A stretch of DNA of 64,000 nt from the NCBI RefSeq assembly GCF_900660675.1, contig NZ_LR215039.1, positions 806,001-870,000 on the forward strand, read 5' to 3'. Positions 60,672 through 64,000 of the stretch are shown one piece after another. This DNA comes from Mycoplasmopsis columboralis (lineage in GTDB: Bacteria > Bacillota_I > Bacilli_A > Mycoplasmatales > Metamycoplasmataceae). Both the position numbers and the translations under genes were made by a program. The notes under the pieces are model-generated. The model was given only the letters and a program-made list of their open reading frames with translations, was not told the origin of the DNA and made no database searches. The stretch's first letter is position 1; every line of letters begins with the position of its first letter.

Positions 60672-63600
60672 ATGAAAAAAGATAAATACCAAACTATTTT
60701 AGATAATTTACTCGATATTGATCCGCTTGATTCTTCAGTGTTTACTAAACTTACTCGAAACACTTTAGGACAAAGTAATTATTTTGATATTTTTCGTCTC
60801 TTTGGAAAAGAGAATTTTCACCATATTTTAAATAACGAAAAATTCAAACTCAATTTAGTGGAGCAAACTATTGTTAATGCTTATGAGAACATTCAAAAAA
60901 CTACTAATTTAAACGATTTGGATTTTTTATTAGAAAATCTTTATAAATACGAAATTGTTCAAGACCGAAACATCCGTAAGCAATATCCAACCTTTGAACA
61001 AATTAAACAAAAATTAACCGAGCACTTAGAAAAACTTATTCAACAATCTTTATTTAGATGAAAGAGAATTAAAGACCGTGCAGACACTATTTTAGAAGAA
61101 ACTAACATTTGACCTTTACATATTGGGTTCTTGTTTGTGTCCTTAAAAAAAGATGATAAAAGTATTTATGCACCCCTTTTACTTAAAGAAGTGCAAATTG
61201 ATTTTGAAAACGGAAAACCGGTGCTTTATAGTAATGGTGAAATTAAAATTAATGATAAGTTGTTGTTTTTATTAAACAACTATGGTTTTGCTATTGACAT
61301 TGATGATAATTTTAAAGAATTCAAAATAACCAATTTAATTGATGAATTAAGAACTCAATGAAGAGGAATTTATTCACTTCCTGCTAATATTGTTGCTCCT
61401 TTTAAAGAATATAAAAATGAAGATATTGTTAATGAGAATCTTCAATTTCACCCAGGAGGGGTTCTAGGAATTTTTCAACCTTCAGGTGGTTATCCAAGAA
61501 ATCGGATGAAACAAATTATCCAAAGTGGAAAGCTGGAAAGCATCATTGATGTTGAAATTAATAAAACTAAATATCAAGAAGTTGTTGATAAATCGATTTT
61601 TAATCCTAAATTATCTTTATTTAGGTTAACTTCTTCAAATCTTTCTCAAGATAAGGCTATTATTTCGGCTTTAAATCAAAACACCATTATTTGAGGTCCG
61701 CCCGGAACTGGTAAATCGCAAACCATTGTTAATTTATTAACAAATATTTTAGTGTACAACAAAACTGCTATTGTGGGTTCTCAAAAGAAAGTGGCCTTAG
61801 AAGTTATTCGTAAAAGAATGAAATCGCTTGCTATGTTTTGTTTGTTTGTCCTAAATTCTAAAGACATGAGCAAACGAGAATTCTACAAACCAATTGCATC
61901 ATATTTAAATGAACTAGAATATCACAAAACTTCTACTAAGATCGTTCGTCCACAATTAGCAAGTGAAAGCGAAATCAACTTTGTTAAACATGCAAATGGA
62001 GAAATTAAAAAACCAGCTATTCGTGAAGCTTTAGAAGCTATTTATTATCTTGCGGAAAATAAGCTTGATTTTAAAGGTGAAGAAGATATTTTATATGCAG
62101 CAAAATTACCTAAAAATGTAGTAATGCCAGATTATGTTGAGCAAGGATTGACTCCGAAAAAATTACTTGAATTATCTGGAAGTAAATTCTTTTTTACCAA
62201 ACAATATCGTGCATTAAAAGAGCTTGGAATTAGTATCGATCAGAATCTAAGTGAATATAAAGGTTCACTTAAAGAATTGCAATTGAAATTTAAAAACTTA
62301 ATCCCTTATCAAGAGGGCGCTTTAAATGATGATAATGTTTTATACAAACTTAAAAACTTAGAAGAAATGCATTCACATTTAAATGCTCCAGTAGATACAT
62401 TTGATGCTGAAGAAATAAAAAAAGTAATTTTAGAACGTATTAGTGATAAATTAGAAAAACTCAGCGATGAAGATAAACAACTATATAAAGAATTTTCAGC
62501 TTCAGTTAGAATTCAAAATCTACATCCGCACCGTTTTGTAAAACGCTATACTTCAATTATTAAAAAAGTTTTCCCAATTATCATTGCTACCCCTGATTCA
62601 GATTTATCTGGCTGAGAAGAAAAAGAATTTGATTATGGTATTTTGGATGAATCCAGTCAAATTTTCATTGAAAATGGACTTACTTTCTTGTATTTAGCTA
62701 AAACTAAAATCTTAGCTGGAGATCAAATGCAAATGCGTCCAAGCAACTGATTTGGAACTAGAGTTACTGACGATTCAATTTATGGACATGTTGAATCGAT
62801 GCTTGATTATGCAATGGGTCTTGGAGTTTATCATGTTTTATTAAATAAAAACTATCGTTCTGATTATGCAAGTTTAATGACTTTCTCAAGTCAAAACTTT
62901 TATAACTCGCAACTAGATGTTGTGGATAATGCTAAAAACAGCGACAAAAATCCAATTGAAGTCTATGAAGTGGATGGGATTTGAGACGATAATAAAAACG
63001 AAAAGGAAGCTAATTTAGCTTTAGAAATTACACTCAAAGAATTACCTAATTACTCAAAAATCATTTTACTTGCCTTTAACGCTAAACAATTTAATTATCT
63101 TAAAGATAAGATTTTTGTTGAATATCCACAGCTTGAAAACGCAATTCGTAACGGGCAATTGATGGTTAAAAATCTTGAAAACATTCAAGGAGATGAGGCT
63201 AATTTAGTTATTGCCACTGTTGCTTATGATAAAAATGCAAAATTAACTTCAACATACATTGCTAAACAAGGTGGAAGAAATGCTTTAAATGTAGCTATAA
63301 GTAGAGCTAAAGAAAAATTGATTGTAATTAAAACAATTAAATCCGAAGAAGTTACTATTTTACCTAACTCTTCAGATGATTTAATCATCTTTAAAAAATG
63401 ATTACAATTTTTAGAATCTTCTCCAGAAAAGAGACTTAATTTATTAAATGAATCATTTACCAAACACAAAGAAAAACTTTCAAGCAATTCAGAAAAAGTT
63501 TGATTCACTAAAATTGTGGACAAACGATTAAATTCACTTTTTAGCAATCGTCCAGGATTTGATGTTTTTAAAGATTATTCAATTGGTTCTTTAACCATTG

Positions 63601-63932
63601 ATTATGTAATTACTTTTAATCGTGTTCCTTACAAATGTTTGGTTGTTGATGTATTTAACTACGATAATGGATATGCTGATTACGCATTACTTAAAGATAA
63701 AGTCAAATTCTTAAAAAACAAAAATTATGACGTGGAATTACTAAATCCACTTAATTATGTGAATTTACTCAGAGAATTTGAAGGTTGAATCAAAGACAAA
63801 AACTTAATTGATTTTAAAGATCACACCAAAGAATTTAACACCGCTTATTACACTTTAAATGAAATTAACAATACTAAATTAACTCAAGAAGTAGTTGAGT
63901 CTAGTGAGGAAACAAATGAAGGAATTAACTAA
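60672..63932 (+). CDS. superfamily 1 helicase (DNA2/NAM7-like AAA_11/AAA_12)
   Basis: 1086 residues. Walker A WGPPGTGKSQTIVN near 341-354, Walker B YGILDESSQ near 656, LAGDQMQMRPS near 677 (motif III), NKNYRSD (motif IV) and GRNALNVAISRAKEKL near 866 (motif VI). A long insertion between motif I and II is helical. The C-terminal 130 residues (TIDYVITFN, VVDVFNYDNG) recall Vsr/DUF559-like nuclease folds with catalytic residues uncertain. Probably acts in DNA or RNA repair. It is in an operon with the EIIB-like gene; the next gene overlaps its 3' end by 17 bases. Confidence 0.85.
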
Positions 63933-64000
63933 TTTATTTAAATATTTTTCCAGTGAATCAAAACTCAAAATTATCATTCATTTATACATGTGTTCAAAAG
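63916..64000 (+). CDS. N-terminus of an ArsR-like winged-helix protein (partial)
   Basis: Only 28 residues are in the window. MKELTNLFKYFSSESKLKII is similar to the LFKALSDETRLKIL start of ArsR-type regulators. The start overlaps the helicase gene. The rest lies outside, so this call is tentative. Confidence 0.45.
   Translation, partial: MKELTNLFKYFSSESKLKIIIHLYMCSK

Overview
The window is AT-rich mollicute DNA. Nearly every long reading frame is whole only if UGA is read as tryptophan (genetic code 4), and all products given here assume that. The 16S-23S pair with no spacer tRNA and no 5S gene directly behind it, the lipoboxes ending in Cys, the P80-like sugar ABC operon and the tRNA order Pro-Ala-Met-Ile-Ser-fMet-Asp-Phe fit a mycoplasma of the hominis/synoviae branch (Mycoplasmopsis/Metamycoplasma). 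I cannot name the species from sequence alone.

Layout. 1-2.5 kb: end of an oligopeptide transporter operon with a degenerate OppF-like ATPase. 2.6-6 kb: nucleoside/deoxyribose salvage (deoD, deoA, deoC) and an FMN azoreductase. 6-10.2 kb (minus): a type III restriction-modification pair whose methylase carries an (AG)9 tract, so it is probably phase variable. 10.3-14 kb (minus): a membrane protein, an RclA-like flavin disulfide reductase, and metK behind an S-box-like SAM riboswitch. 14.1-24.5 kb: an ABM-domain protein, then a six-gene surface operon of P80-like lipoprotein, secreted nuclease lipoprotein, ABC ATPase, two permeases, a small membrane protein and a lipoprotein. 24.6 kb: ymdB-like phosphodiesterase. 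25.5-30.3 kb: rRNA operon. 30.4-33.9 kb: PTS EIICB, a small membrane protein, an RpiR regulator and a PHP phosphoesterase. 34.1-34.8 kb: eight tRNAs. 34.9-42.7 kb: an orphan nucleotidyltransferase, a lipoprotein, ileS-lspA, a YitT protein, a bacteriocin-like small peptide, rplU-rpmA and dprA. 42.9-53.5 kb: D-lactate dehydrogenase, aquaglyceroporin, NERD protein, Tex, SecA, an ABC-F ATPase and RsmE. 53.5-64 kb: a LacI-type regulator, a candidate small RNA, a GT80-sialyltransferase-like lipoprotein, LepA, PepO, an EIIB-like anchored protein, an SF1 helicase and the start of a winged-helix protein.

The window combines core housekeeping (translation, secretion, SAM synthesis), scavenging (peptides, nucleosides, extracellular DNA, sugars, glycerol) and surface or defence functions that may vary. 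The less ordinary items are the phase-variable type III methylase, the S-box-like metK leader in a mollicute, two candidate small RNAs, several ATPases with selectively lost motifs, an orphan nucleotidyltransferase between duplicated terminator/promoter sequences, and a lipoprotein resembling bacterial sialyltransferases. Six genes also have TATAAT boxes so close to the ATG that their transcripts are probably leaderless.
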